A stretch of DNA of 64,000 nt from CAMLOF01 sp041913045 (GCA_041913045.1 JAYSGB010000004.1:62001-126000); one strand, 5' to 3'. Positions 17,966 to 26,560 are shown, counted from the first letter of the stretch. Numbers and translations: made by a program. Notes: generated from the sequence alone by a model not told the origin.

Positions 17966-18088
17966 ACACTTCGCAGCCCCCCCCGGGGGGCGTTCGTCGC
18001 CTTGGGACGGCCCGGCGGCTAAGTTCATAGCCCCCACGCTTCGCTGCCCCCCGAGGGGGCGTTCGTCGCCTTGGGACGGCCCGGCGGC
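17966..18088. repeat. Tandem GC-rich intergenic repeat, two copies
   Basis: Two copies of a roughly 53-base unit, 17966-18019 and 18036-18088. Each has a C-run/G-run hairpin followed by an identical block that includes GTTCGTCGCCTTGGGACGGC and ends CCCGGCGGC. It lies between the convergent ends of fliR and the response regulator gene, where it could stop transcription both ways. I associate this C-run/G-run element with intergenic repeats of Comamonadaceae genomes. Confidence 0.8.
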
Positions 18089-18093
18089 GACGC

Positions 18094-18723
18094 TCAGACC
18101 AACTGGTTGCGTATCGCGTAAACCGTCAGTTCGGCGTTGTTGGTCAACCCCAGCTTCTCCAGCACTCGGGCGCGGTAGACGCTCACCGTCTTCGGGCTGA
18201 TCATCAACTCTTCAGCTATCTGCGACAGTTTCTTCCCCGATGCAATCTTGCGAAGCGTCTGCAGTTCACGTTCTGACAGACTCTCGTGCAGTTCCCCACC
18301 CTCGGGCGAGCTCAGGTGGTTGGCAAGCATCTCGGCAATTTCGGGGGTGATGTACTTGCGTCCTTGCGCCACCGTGCGCACCGCCGTCAAAAGCGCAGCC
18401 GGGTCACCGCCCTTGTTCAAGTAGCCCACCGCCCCCGCCTTGAGGCAACGTATGGCGTACTGGTCTTCAGGGTACATAGAGACCATCACCGTTTTCACCG
18501 GCGAAGCCTCCTCCTGCAACACGGCCAGAATCTCCAGGCCGCTGCGGCCAGGCAAGTCCACGTCCAGCAGCAGGACGTCGGGTTTGTGGATGCGCAGCGC
18601 GTCGCGCAGGGTGGCATACCCGTCTGCCTCCGCCACCACCTGTATGTCGGTGGCCTCCATCAGCGTGTCTCTGATCCCACGCCGCACCACGGCATGGTCG
18701 TCACACAGCACCACCTTAATCAT
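18094..18723 (-). CDS. NarL/FixJ-family response regulator
   Basis: A 209-residue regulator. The receiver domain (residues 1-120) has the acidic pair in VVLCDDHAVVRRG, the phospho-acceptor in DVLLLDVDLPGRSG and the Lys in GYLNKGGD. The C-terminal LuxR-type helix-turn-helix (about 145-205) contains LSERELQTLRKIASGKKLSQIAEEL and SPKTVSVYRARVLEKLGL. Its start overlaps the kinase stop by 4 bases, so the two form a two-component pair. Target genes are unknown; location between fliR and the chemotaxis genes makes motility regulation possible. Confidence 0.9.
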   Translation of the reverse strand: MIKVVLCDDHAVVRRGIRDTLMEATDIQVVAEADGYATLRDALRIHKPDVLLLDVDLPGRSGLEILAVLQEEASPVKTVMVSMYPEDQYAIRCLKAGAVGYLNKGGDPAALLTAVRTVAQGRKYITPEIAEMLANHLSSPEGGELHESLSERELQTLRKIASGKKLSQIAEELMISPKTVSVYRARVLEKLGLTNNAELTVYAIRNQLV

Positions 18724-19844
18724 GATTTTTTCTCCGTATCCTGTGCGCCAGCTTCAACCTCTAAATCGCCGTTGTTCACGACACAACCCTCCAGGGGCAC
18801 GGACAGGATCAATGTCATGCCCTTCCCTTCACCCGTAACCACATCCAACCAGCCGCCCACCGTCTCTGCACGCTCCTTCAGGCCAAGCAAGCCAAAAGAC
18901 TGCAGTTTGGCCAAGTCGGCTGGCCCGGCGCCTCTGCCATTGTCGGCCACCTCCAGCATCAACACGCCCTCCAGGTCACTCAACTCCAGCGTCACCTCGG
19001 TAGCCTGGGAATGCTTGAGCACATTCGTCAACGCTTCCTGCGCCGTGCGGTACGCCACCATCTCCACGTCCTTGGTCCAGCGCCCTTCTGGCACGCGGCC
19101 CTGCCAACGCACGGCAATGCCCGTGCGGTCGGCAAAAGTCTTGGCCAACCATTGCAAGGCTGGTACCAGGCCTTGATCCAGAACTGAGGGACGCAGGTTA
19201 CGCATGATGCGCTGGCTAGCCCCAAGCGCATGCTCAGCCATGGCCAACGCCGCCTCCACGTGAGAACGCGTTTCGGCATCGGTCACGTGGCGGCCAATCC
19301 ACGACAGATCCAGTTTCACGGCCGCGAGGGATCCACCGATATCGTCATGGATCTCGCGTGCTATGTCTGCACGCTCCCTGTCAATGCTCGTCTGCAAGTG
19401 CTCGGTCAAGTGAAGCAAGCGCTGACGCGACTCGGCCAATTCACGTGCGGCCTCAGCTTGTGCGCGTCGCGTCTGGACAAAATCCAACGCACGCTGCAAC
19501 ACCATGGGCAAACGCCCCAGGCGATTCTTGTCCACATAGTCGCTCACGCCGCGCACCATGGCGTCCGCCACGGTGGCCTCGCCAATTGCCCCGGAAACGA
19601 TGATGAAGGGCACATCCCTGTCGCTGGACTGCACCAGCGCCCAGGCATCCATCCCGGAGAAACCGCCCAGGTGGTAATCGGCCAAAATGGCATCGAAATG
19701 CTGCCCGGTGAGCGCCTGCTCAAAATCCTCCAGCGTCTCGACGTGAACCCACTCGCACTCCAGATCGCTGCGGCGTAATGTATGCCGCACAAGCTCATGA
19801 TCTGCGATGTTGTCCTCGAGGTGGAGGATACTCAATACTGTCAA
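18720..19844 (-). CDS. Receiver-containing histidine kinase (REC-HisKA_3-HATPase), no sensor domain
   Basis: A 374-residue cytosolic kinase. Residues 1-125 form a receiver domain (ILHLEDN, acceptor Asp56 in ILADYHLGG, Lys106 in YVDKNRLG). A coiled coil (about 126-155) leads to HisKA_3 with His166 in ADIAREIHDDIGGSLAAVK, and the C-terminus is a HATPase_c domain (EVADNGRGAG, FGLLGLKERAETVGG). There are no membrane helices and no PAS or GAF domain, so input presumably comes from phosphorylation of its own receiver by another kinase. It is divergent from the chemotaxis operon. Confidence 0.88.
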   Translation of the reverse strand: MTVLSILHLEDNIADHELVRHTLRRSDLECEWVHVETLEDFEQALTGQHFDAILADYHLGGFSGMDAWALVQSSDRDVPFIIVSGAIGEATVADAMVRGVSDYVDKNRLGRLPMVLQRALDFVQTRRAQAEAARELAESRQRLLHLTEHLQTSIDRERADIAREIHDDIGGSLAAVKLDLSWIGRHVTDAETRSHVEAALAMAEHALGASQRIMRNLRPSVLDQGLVPALQWLAKTFADRTGIAVRWQGRVPEGRWTKDVEMVAYRTAQEALTNVLKHSQATEVTLELSDLEGVLMLEVADNGRGAGPADLAKLQSFGLLGLKERAETVGGWLDVVTGEGKGMTLILSVPLEGCVVNNGDLEVEAGAQDTEKKS

Positions 19845-19887
19845 AATATCACCCGCGTGTTAAGAAAAGCAACCATAAACAGGGAAT

Positions 19888-19914
19888 CCTGACAATATTT
19901 TGAGCGAAGTCAGG
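19888..19914. promoter_or_regulatory. Inverted repeat CCTGAC-N15-GTCAGG in the kinase/chemotaxis intergenic region
   Basis: Arms at 19888-19893 and 19909-19914. A second small palindrome AGTCTAGACT is at 19925-19934. Both sit in the region between the divergent kinase and CheZ-like genes, where operators would be expected. No regulator is assigned. Confidence 0.35.
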
Positions 19915-19995
19915 GTCTCTCTCTAGTCTAGACTCTGCTTGGCACTTATATTTGGAGGCAGCCCAGTTCCGCAGAAGGGAAGAGTGCGTCAGCAT

Positions 19996-20496
19996 ATGGA
20001 ACCGACACCACCGCCATCAAGCGAACACCGCCGCTGGCCGCGAGAAGAAGTCACCACGGTCGAGCCCATCCCCGACCGCTCGGAAGAGCCGTCGGTGCAG
20101 ATGAGTGTGTCCGCCGTTGCCGATCTCCAGGACTCCCTGCTCGTGGCCATGAACGACCTCAAGCGCCTCGAAGGCCTGCTGGACCACGCAACGGCCAACT
20201 TGCTCGACCGCTTCAACACGGCCATGGCCGCCCTCGAAGGCTTGCCTGACGACGAGCAGTTCCGCACCGTCCGCCAAGCCCTGCATCAGGCCGTCACCGA
20301 ACTGCAGTTCCACGACATGGCGTCGCAGTTGCTGGTTCACACAGGCAAAGTCCTCAAAGGCTGCGCCTACAACATGGCCGAACAGGCCATGGAGCCAGAG
20401 GAAGAAGAAGTCGGCGTCGTCGTCACCTATATGCCTCAGAACCCCAACCCGGTCACGCAAAGCGAAATGGACGCGGGTTCCGTTGAACTGTTCTGA
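19996..20496 (+). CDS. CheZ-like protein (putative CheY-P phosphatase)
   Basis: A 166-residue protein heading the chemotaxis operon. After a Pro/Glu-rich start, residues about 38-130 are helical. ELQFHDMASQLLVHTGKVL carries Asp107 and Gln111, the same D-x3-Q spacing as the catalytic Asp and Gln of CheZ (FQDLTGQ). An acidic linker leads to a C-terminal tail DAGSVELF, in the position where CheZ carries its CheY-binding peptide. It is shorter than enteric CheZ (about 214 residues). Start 19996 was chosen over 19939 because GAAGGGA lies upstream and the extra residues look non-coding. Function is inferred from motif and context; it may be only a distant relative. Confidence 0.6.
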   Translation: MEPTPPPSSEHRRWPREEVTTVEPIPDRSEEPSVQMSVSAVADLQDSLLVAMNDLKRLEGLLDHATANLLDRFNTAMAALEGLPDDEQFRTVRQALHQAVTELQFHDMASQLLVHTGKVLKGCAYNMAEQAMEPEEEEVGVVVTYMPQNPNPVTQSEMDAGSVELF

Positions 20497-20543
20497 ACCG
20501 CCCTGCCAACAAATTTTCTCCAGATTCCAGACAAGGTACTCAA

Positions 20544-20906
20544 ATGCATTCGATCCTCGCTGTTGACGATTCGGCCTCCATGCGCAAGATGGTGTCCTTC
20601 ACCCTCGTGGGCGCAGGCTTCAACGTGGTGGAAGCCGTCGATGGTGTCGACGCCTTCGAAAAGGCGCAAAAGCAGAAGTTCGATCTGGTTCTGACCGACC
20701 AGAACATGCCCAGGCTTGATGGCATCGGACTGACCCGCAAACTGCGCGAGCACCCCAGCTTCAAATCCACGCCCATCCTGATCCTCACCACCGAGTCCAG
20801 CGACCAGATGAAGCAAGCCGGCCGAGCAGCAGGCGCAACGGGTTGGTTGGTCAAACCTTTCGACCCGGCACGCCTGATCGAGGTCATCAACAAAGTGATC
20901 CGATAA
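20544..20906 (+). CDS. cheY: Chemotaxis response regulator CheY
   Basis: A 120-residue single-domain receiver. Asp8 and Asp9 (ILAVDDSASMRKMVS), acceptor Asp52 (LVLTDQNMPRLDG), Thr in LTTESS and Lys in GWLVKPFDPARL are all present. When phosphorylated by CheA it binds FliM and changes rotation. It lies 47 bases after the CheZ-like gene and 52 before cheA. Confidence 0.96.
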   Translation: MHSILAVDDSASMRKMVSFTLVGAGFNVVEAVDGVDAFEKAQKQKFDLVLTDQNMPRLDGIGLTRKLREHPSFKSTPILILTTESSDQMKQAGRAAGATGWLVKPFDPARLIEVINKVIR

Positions 20907-20958
20907 AGTCCTCCCCATCCGCTCCCACGACCCGACCGGCACTCACCGAGAACTCCTC

Positions 20959-23220
20959 ATGGCAGACGACAAGAACGATGGCTTCGATTTAACCCAGTTT
21001 TATCAAATATTCTTTGAGGAAGCTGGCGAAAACCTGGAACAGATGGAGCAGCAACTGCTCAATCTGGACCTGGACACGGTCGACGACGAGGAACTCAACG
21101 CCATCTTCCGCTGCGCGCACTCCATCAAAGGCGGTGCCGCAACGTTCGGTTTTGAAGATGTTGCCGAGCTCACGCACCAGATGGAGTCCTTGCTGGACAA
21201 ACTGCGCAGGCACGAACTGACCCCCACCATGCCCATGGTGGACGTCCTGCTGGAGTCGTCTGACGCGCTGAAGGGCCTGCTGGCCCGGCACCAGGGGCTG
21301 GGCGGCGAACCGCCAGAAACGTCTGGCCTGGTGCAGCGCATCCGCGTGCTGGCCAGTGGCGGAGCGCCTGTGGCTGCTGCACCCGCCCCGGTCATGGCGC
21401 CACCGCCCCCTCCCCCGCCTCCCCCGGCGCCAGCCCCCACACCCGGCGGCATGCCAGCGGCCGCAGCCCCCGGCGCGCCCCGGCGTATCAAGGCCTTCAT
21501 TGGTCCGCTGGAAAAACCCGAGCTGGCCGACGCCATCAAAGAGTTGTTCCGCGACATCGCCGGGCTAGGCACCATCCTCTCCGAGCAAGAAGACGGCGCT
21601 CGCAAGATCTTCGAAATCGACACCACCAGCACCAACGACGACCTGCTCGATCTGTTCGCCTTCCATGTGTCAAAGGAACAGATCGAATTGCAGGAAGCGG
21701 GTGCTGCACCCGCTCCTGCACCTCAGGTTGCTGCCTTCGAACCCGTGGCTCAGGCTGGCAATGGCTCAGACCACAGCCACGACATCATCGAACAAGGCTT
21801 CGGCCTGTTTGCCGGCGCTCCCGGCAGCCCGATTGCATCGACAACGACCTCTGCCTCTGGTGTGCAAATTCCTGCAGAGGATCTGGTGCAAGGGTATGGC
21901 CTGTTTCCTGGCGCCCCAGGCAACCCGCTCACGCCACAGGCGCACGCCGAAATCGTTCAGGCCCAATCCGGCGTGCAACAAGGGGGGGGAGCCCCCGAAT
22001 CGAAGGCACGTGAAACGGCCAAGGCCGCGCGTGCTGCCACCACCGCCCAGATGGAGACGACCACCCTGCGTGTGTCCGTCAGCAAGATCGACCAGCTCAT
22101 CAACCAGGTGGGTGAACTGGTGATCACCCAGGCCATGCTGGCGCAGTACAGCCGCACGCTGGACGCCACGCTGAATCAGCAATTGCTCTCTGGCCTGGCC
22201 GATCTGGAACGCAACACACGCGATCTGCAGGAATCGGTCATGTCGATCCGCATGATCCCCATGTCGGTGGTTTTCAGCCGCTTCCCACGCATGTTGCGCG
22301 ACCTTGCTGGCAAGCTGGGCAAGAAGGTCGAGTTGATCACGCACGGCGAAGCCACCGAACTCGACAAGGGCCTGATCGAAAAGATCACCGACCCACTCAC
22401 CCACCTGATCCGCAACAGCTGCGACCACGGCATCGAATTGCCGGAAGTCCGTGCAGCCGCAGGCAAGCCCGAAACCGGCACCATCACCCTGTCGGCAGCC
22501 CATCAGGGCGGGTCCATCCTGATTGAAGTGCGCGATGACGGCAAGGGGCTGAACCGCCAGAAGCTGATCGACAAGGCACGCTCCAAGGGCATAGACGTTT
22601 CCGACGACATGCCTGACCAGGATGTCTGGCAGCTCATCTTCGCGCCTGGATTCTCCACAGCCGAAGTGGTCACCGACGTGTCTGGCCGTGGCGTGGGCAT
22701 GGACGTTGTCAAGAAGAACATCGCCGCGCTTGGCGGCTCAGTGGAACTCGACTCATCCGAAGGCTTCGGCATGAGCGTGAAGGTGCGCCTGCCGCTGACG
22801 CTGGCCATCATGGACGGCATGACCGTGCGGGTCAGCGACGAGGTCTATATCCTGCCGCTGTCTTCGGTGGTCGAGTCTTTCCAGGTCGAAGCGCGCTCCA
22901 TCAACACCGTGGCTCAAAACGCCCAGCTGGTGAAGGTTCGCGAGGAATACATGCCTGTCATCGAGATCGACAGAGCGTTCCAGGTGCCACGCAAAGAAGG
23001 CGACACCAGCGCCAACAGCATCATGGTCGTGATCGAGTCCGACGGGTCCCGCGTTGCGTTGATGGTCGACGAACTGCTGGGCCAGCAACAGGTGGTGATC
23101 AAGAACCTGGAAGCCAACTACAAGAAGGTTCCCAACGTGTCTGGTGCAACCATTCTGGGTGATGGCAGCGTGTCGCTGATTCTGGATACCTCCGCCCTGG
23201 TTCGCCGGGCCAAACAGTAA
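20959..23220 (+). CDS. cheA: Chemotaxis histidine kinase CheA
   Basis: A 753-residue CheA. The P1 Hpt domain has His54 in CAHSIKGGAATFGF. A Pro-rich linker (about residues 140-160) precedes a P2-like region (RRIKAFIGPLEKPELADAIKEL). A second linker holds two copies of a G-[FY]-GLF-x-GAPG motif. P3 (VSVSKIDQLINQVGELVITQAML), P4 ATPase (NSCDHGIELPEVR, VRDDGKGL, SGRGVGMDVVKKNI) and the P5 CheW-like domain (from about 615) follow. It couples receptors to CheY and CheB. Confidence 0.97.
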   Translation: MADDKNDGFDLTQFYQIFFEEAGENLEQMEQQLLNLDLDTVDDEELNAIFRCAHSIKGGAATFGFEDVAELTHQMESLLDKLRRHELTPTMPMVDVLLESSDALKGLLARHQGLGGEPPETSGLVQRIRVLASGGAPVAAAPAPVMAPPPPPPPPPAPAPTPGGMPAAAAPGAPRRIKAFIGPLEKPELADAIKELFRDIAGLGTILSEQEDGARKIFEIDTTSTNDDLLDLFAFHVSKEQIELQEAGAAPAPAPQVAAFEPVAQAGNGSDHSHDIIEQGFGLFAGAPGSPIASTTTSASGVQIPAEDLVQGYGLFPGAPGNPLTPQAHAEIVQAQSGVQQGGGAPESKARETAKAARAATTAQMETTTLRVSVSKIDQLINQVGELVITQAMLAQYSRTLDATLNQQLLSGLADLERNTRDLQESVMSIRMIPMSVVFSRFPRMLRDLAGKLGKKVELITHGEATELDKGLIEKITDPLTHLIRNSCDHGIELPEVRAAAGKPETGTITLSAAHQGGSILIEVRDDGKGLNRQKLIDKARSKGIDVSDDMPDQDVWQLIFAPGFSTAEVVTDVSGRGVGMDVVKKNIAALGGSVELDSSEGFGMSVKVRLPLTLAIMDGMTVRVSDEVYILPLSSVVESFQVEARSINTVAQNAQLVKVREEYMPVIEIDRAFQVPRKEGDTSANSIMVVIESDGSRVALMVDELLGQQQVVIKNLEANYKKVPNVSGATILGDGSVSLILDTSALVRRAKQ

Positions 23221-23244
23221 GCCACCAGAGGAGAACGCCAAACC

Positions 23245-24078
23245 ATGGCCGTTGCCGACGTCGAGTCACAGAACCGAGAGTTCGCCTGGACAAACGCCGA
23301 CTTCGGGCGAATCAAGGACCTGATCTACCGCCATGCGGGCATAAGCCTGCATGACGGTAAGCACGCCATGGTTTACAGCCGCATCTCGCGCCGCCTGCGC
23401 GAGACCGGCCACAGCAGCTTCAAGAACTACCTGGATTGGCTGGAAAGCCATGGTGGCGACGAATGGCAGGAGTTCGTCAATGCGCTCACCACCAACCTCA
23501 CCTCCTTCTTTCGTGAAAACCACCATTTCACCGAGCTTGACCGGATAGTGCGCTCGACGCCCGCTGGGCACGAATGGAAGATATGGTGCAGCGCGGCATC
23601 CACTGGCGAGGAGCCTTACTCGATCGCCATCACCATGGCAGATGCGTTGGGCATCAACGGCAACTTCCGCATCTGGGCCAGCGACATCGACACCAAGGTC
23701 CTGGACAAGGGTGCCCAGGGTATCTACAAGCTCGAGAACATGAAAAACGTTTCTTCGAGCCAGTTGCAGAAGTATTTTCTCAAGGGCAAAGGCGGCAATC
23801 AGGGTCTGGCGCGCGCCAAGCCCGAGTTGCAGAAGCACATCCAGTTCTTCACGCTCAACCTCATTGAGGAAAATTGGTCACTGAAAGAACAGTTTGACGT
23901 TGTTTTCTGCCGCAACGTGATGATCTACTTCGACAACACCACTCAGCGGCAAGTGCTGGCACGCATCCACCGCCTGATGAAACCCAAGGGCACGCTGTTC
24001 GTCGGCCATGCCGAGAACTTCAGCGACGTTCGCAACCTGTTTGCGCTGCGTGGCAAAACCGTCTACGAAAAAGTGTGA
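23245..24078 (+). CDS. cheR: Chemotaxis protein methyltransferase CheR
   Basis: A 277-residue CheR, which methylates receptor glutamates using SAM. The N-terminal helical domain includes IYRHAGISLHDGKHAMVYSR; the catalytic domain has WCSAASTGEEPYSIAI, IWASDIDTKVLDKG and FDVVFCRNVMIYFD. It follows cheA by only 24 bases, with no cheW or receptor gene between. AGAGGAGAA precedes the ATG. Confidence 0.96.
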   Translation: MAVADVESQNREFAWTNADFGRIKDLIYRHAGISLHDGKHAMVYSRISRRLRETGHSSFKNYLDWLESHGGDEWQEFVNALTTNLTSFFRENHHFTELDRIVRSTPAGHEWKIWCSAASTGEEPYSIAITMADALGINGNFRIWASDIDTKVLDKGAQGIYKLENMKNVSSSQLQKYFLKGKGGNQGLARAKPELQKHIQFFTLNLIEENWSLKEQFDVVFCRNVMIYFDNTTQRQVLARIHRLMKPKGTLFVGHAENFSDVRNLFALRGKTVYEKV

Positions 24079-24710
24079 ATTCCATGCACAACAGCGCCGC
24101 CCACCTGCAGACCCTCAAGACGCGTCCCAGGAAGCCAGGGGAGGCCTCATTCTTTTTCCACGATCAGCACTTCCGCTACAACGCAGCCAAGGTGCTGCCG
24201 GGCGAGTACTTCGTCTCCAACGAAGACCTCGTGATCATGACGGTGCTGGGTTCATGCATCGCCGCCTGCGTATGGGACTCACGGCTGCGCATTGGGGGCA
24301 TGAACCATTTCATGCTGCCAGAAGGCGGCGGCGACACGTCAGGGCGCTATGGCTCCTATGCGATGGAACTGCTGATCAACGAGATGGTCAAGATGGGCTC
24401 ATCGAGGGAGTACATGCAGGCCAAGGTTTTCGGCGGCGGAGCGGTGATCTCGGGGTTCACGACCATGAACGTTGGCGAGCGCAACACCAAGTTCGTACTG
24501 GATTACCTGGCAACGGAACGTATTCCGATTGTCTCCAAGGACGTTCTTGACATTTACCCACGCAAAGTGGTGTTCTTCCCTGTGACGGGCAAGGCCATGG
24601 TCAAGCGCCTGGCCCATGCCCACCCAGAAACGTTGGAAAGCCAAGAGCGCCAAGGCAGTGCCTCCCGTGTGGTGCAATCCACTGCTGGCGGCTCCGTCGA
24701 CCTGTTCTGA
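24075..24710 (+). CDS. cheD: Chemoreceptor glutamine deamidase CheD
   Basis: A 211-residue CheD. The catalytic Cys is in VLGSCIAACVWDSRL, the His in GGMNHFMLPEG and the Thr in NTKFVLDYLATE region, consistent with the CheD Cys-His-Thr triad. It deamidates receptor glutamines. The start overlaps cheR by 4 bases. The C-terminal tail ends GGSVDLF, closely matching the tail AGSVELF of the CheZ-like protein at the head of the operon. Confidence 0.94.
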   Translation: MNSMHNSAAHLQTLKTRPRKPGEASFFFHDQHFRYNAAKVLPGEYFVSNEDLVIMTVLGSCIAACVWDSRLRIGGMNHFMLPEGGGDTSGRYGSYAMELLINEMVKMGSSREYMQAKVFGGGAVISGFTTMNVGERNTKFVLDYLATERIPIVSKDVLDIYPRKVVFFPVTGKAMVKRLAHAHPETLESQERQGSASRVVQSTAGGSVDLF

Positions 24711-24733
24711 CTTTCATCCCCTTTCAGTCCCGA

Positions 24734-25819
24734 ATGAGCAAGATCAAAGTGGTGGTGGTGGACGACTCTGCGTTGGTGCGCAGTCTCCTCACCGAAATCA
24801 TCAACAAGCAGACTGATATGGTCTGCATCGGCGCTGCGAACGACCCGTTGGCGGCGCGCGAAATGATCCGGGAATTGAACCCGGACGTCATCACACTGGA
24901 CGTGGAGATGCCCAAAATGGATGGGCTGGAGTTCCTCTCCCGCCTGATGCGCCTGCGCCCGATGCCGGTGGTCATGGTCTCTACACTGACTGAGCAAGGC
25001 GCCGACATCACCATGCGCGCGCTCGAAATGGGTGCCGTCGATTTCGTGGCCAAGCCGCGCATAGGCGTGTCCACCGGTCTGCGCGAACTGGGTGACGAGA
25101 TCGTCGAAAAGATCCGCATTGCCAGCAAGGCGCGTGTGAGTAGACATGTTTCAACGCCTGCAGCGCCAGCGGCCTCGAGCGACACGGCTGCCCCGGTCGC
25201 CCGGGTGATGAACCGCCTGGCCTCGACGGAAAAGATCATTTGTGTGGGTGCATCCACTGGCGGCACAGAGGCCATCAAGGAAATTCTGGTTCAACTGCCG
25301 TCAGACTCCCCGGCCATCGTCATCACACAGCATATGCCGGCCGGTTTCACCACCAGTTTTGCAGCACGGTTGGACTCTCTGTGCAAGATTCGCGTGTCTG
25401 AGGCACGTGACGGTGAACGCATATTGCCTGGCCACGCGTACATTGCGCCGGGGGGCAAGCAGTTCCAAATAGAACGCAGCGGCGCGAACTATGTAGCGGT
25501 GGTGGACGATTCCCCACCGGTGAACAGGCACAAGCCCTCAGTGGAAGTCCTGTTCAAGTCCTGCGCCCGAGTACTGGGCCCCAACGCGATTGGCGTCATG
25601 CTCACAGGCATGGGGGGCGACGGTGCTACAGCCATGAGAGAGATGCGCGATGCTGGAAGCTACAACATCGTGCAAGACGAAGCCAGTTGTATCGTCTTCG
25701 GCATGCCAAAAATGGCAATTCAAGCAGGCGCCGCACACGAAGTGTTGCCGCTGACCCGCATTGCCCAAGCATTGATGGATCGAATCAACAGCACGGGCGG
25801 CGTTCGTCACCGCATCTGA
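24734..25819 (+). CDS. cheB: Chemotaxis methylesterase CheB
   Basis: A 361-residue CheB. The receiver domain has Asp10/Asp11 and acceptor Asp56 (VITLDVEMPKMDGLEFL). The catalytic domain has the Ser in CVGASTGGTEAIKEIL, His in ITQHMPAGFT and Asp in MLTGMGGDGATAM. It demethylates receptors and opposes CheR. Last gene of the chemotaxis operon, convergent with the next gene. Confidence 0.97.
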   Translation: MSKIKVVVVDDSALVRSLLTEIINKQTDMVCIGAANDPLAAREMIRELNPDVITLDVEMPKMDGLEFLSRLMRLRPMPVVMVSTLTEQGADITMRALEMGAVDFVAKPRIGVSTGLRELGDEIVEKIRIASKARVSRHVSTPAAPAASSDTAAPVARVMNRLASTEKIICVGASTGGTEAIKEILVQLPSDSPAIVITQHMPAGFTTSFAARLDSLCKIRVSEARDGERILPGHAYIAPGGKQFQIERSGANYVAVVDDSPPVNRHKPSVEVLFKSCARVLGPNAIGVMLTGMGGDGATAMREMRDAGSYNIVQDEASCIVFGMPKMAIQAGAAHEVLPLTRIAQALMDRINSTGGVRHRI

Positions 25820-25834
25820 AGCACCGAAGAATGG

Positions 25835-26560
25835 TCAGGCCTGGACGTTGACCACCTGACCCGGCGTGCGGCTGCTACCTGTGGCCGCCTGCCCTGCCGC
25901 ATACGTTTCGCTCACCTCTGACGATTTGTCTGCAGCAGCAGCGACCTGTACGCTCGCCTTTTCAGCCGCGTCGGCGGCACGTGCAGCAGCCGCCGCACGA
26001 GCCTCATCACCGATCAGAACATCTACCGCAGCACGGCTGGCCGCCCACATGTTGGGCAGAAGGTCTTTGATCTGCGTGTCCAGTGCTTCCTGCACAGGGC
26101 TCTTGTATTCAACGGGAAGCTCCCCCTTGAACCGCCGGATTTCGTCGGACTGCTGCTGTGCCACCTGAGGGTCGGTACGCCGGTTGCTCAGCGCCTGCTC
26201 CTCCACCTGGGCAGCGACCTGCTCAGTCTGAGCTTGGTCACTGACCTGGTCGGTTTCTCTCTGTTGACCGCTGGCCTGAACTTGCTGCGCGGGCACCTGC
26301 CCACTGCGCTCCGGAGCCTGCGCATTGCTGTAGGTGACTGCTGTCTGGGCTTCTGCTGCCGGATCAACAGGCGGCAACGCACTGGGCGCATAGGTAGCCT
26401 GCACCTGGGCAGCATCCCCAGCCGAAACAACGGACGAGCCGGGGCGCGCGTTCTCAGGAGAGACAGCGTTGCTGGTCTTGGTGGCCGTGACAGGTTGTGC
26501 TTTGGTCGTTGGCGCCTGCTGTGGCCACGGCATCACCCCGATCGAAGAAATCGTCAACAT
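25835..26560 (-). CDS. Uncharacterised Ala/Gln-rich protein behind a sigma-28 promoter
   Basis: A 241-residue protein I do not recognise. There is no signal peptide or membrane helix. Residues about 20-140 are Ala/Gln/Pro/Thr-rich and probably disordered. A more ordered segment around 140-200 contains SDEIRRFKGELPVEYKSP and LPNMWAASRAAVDVLIGDEA, then an Ala-rich helix and a Ser/Gly-rich tail. Start 26560 was chosen because GAGGAG lies 6 bases upstream. It has a near-consensus FliA promoter and sits directly after cheB, so a late flagellar or chemotaxis role is likely. The rich, disordered composition would suit an exported or linker protein, but that is speculation. Confidence 0.75.
   Translation of the reverse strand: MLTISSIGVMPWPQQAPTTKAQPVTATKTSNAVSPENARPGSSVVSAGDAAQVQATYAPSALPPVDPAAEAQTAVTYSNAQAPERSGQVPAQQVQASGQQRETDQVSDQAQTEQVAAQVEEQALSNRRTDPQVAQQQSDEIRRFKGELPVEYKSPVQEALDTQIKDLLPNMWAASRAAVDVLIGDEARAAAAARAADAAEKASVQVAAAADKSSEVSETYAAGQAATGSSRTPGQVVNVQA

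Noticed and set aside
19940..19955. TGGCACT-TATA-TTTGG before the chemotaxis operon, resembling a sigma-54 promoter
   Set aside because: The -24 is good but the invariant GC of the -12 box is TG at the correct 10-base distance, so I do not call it.
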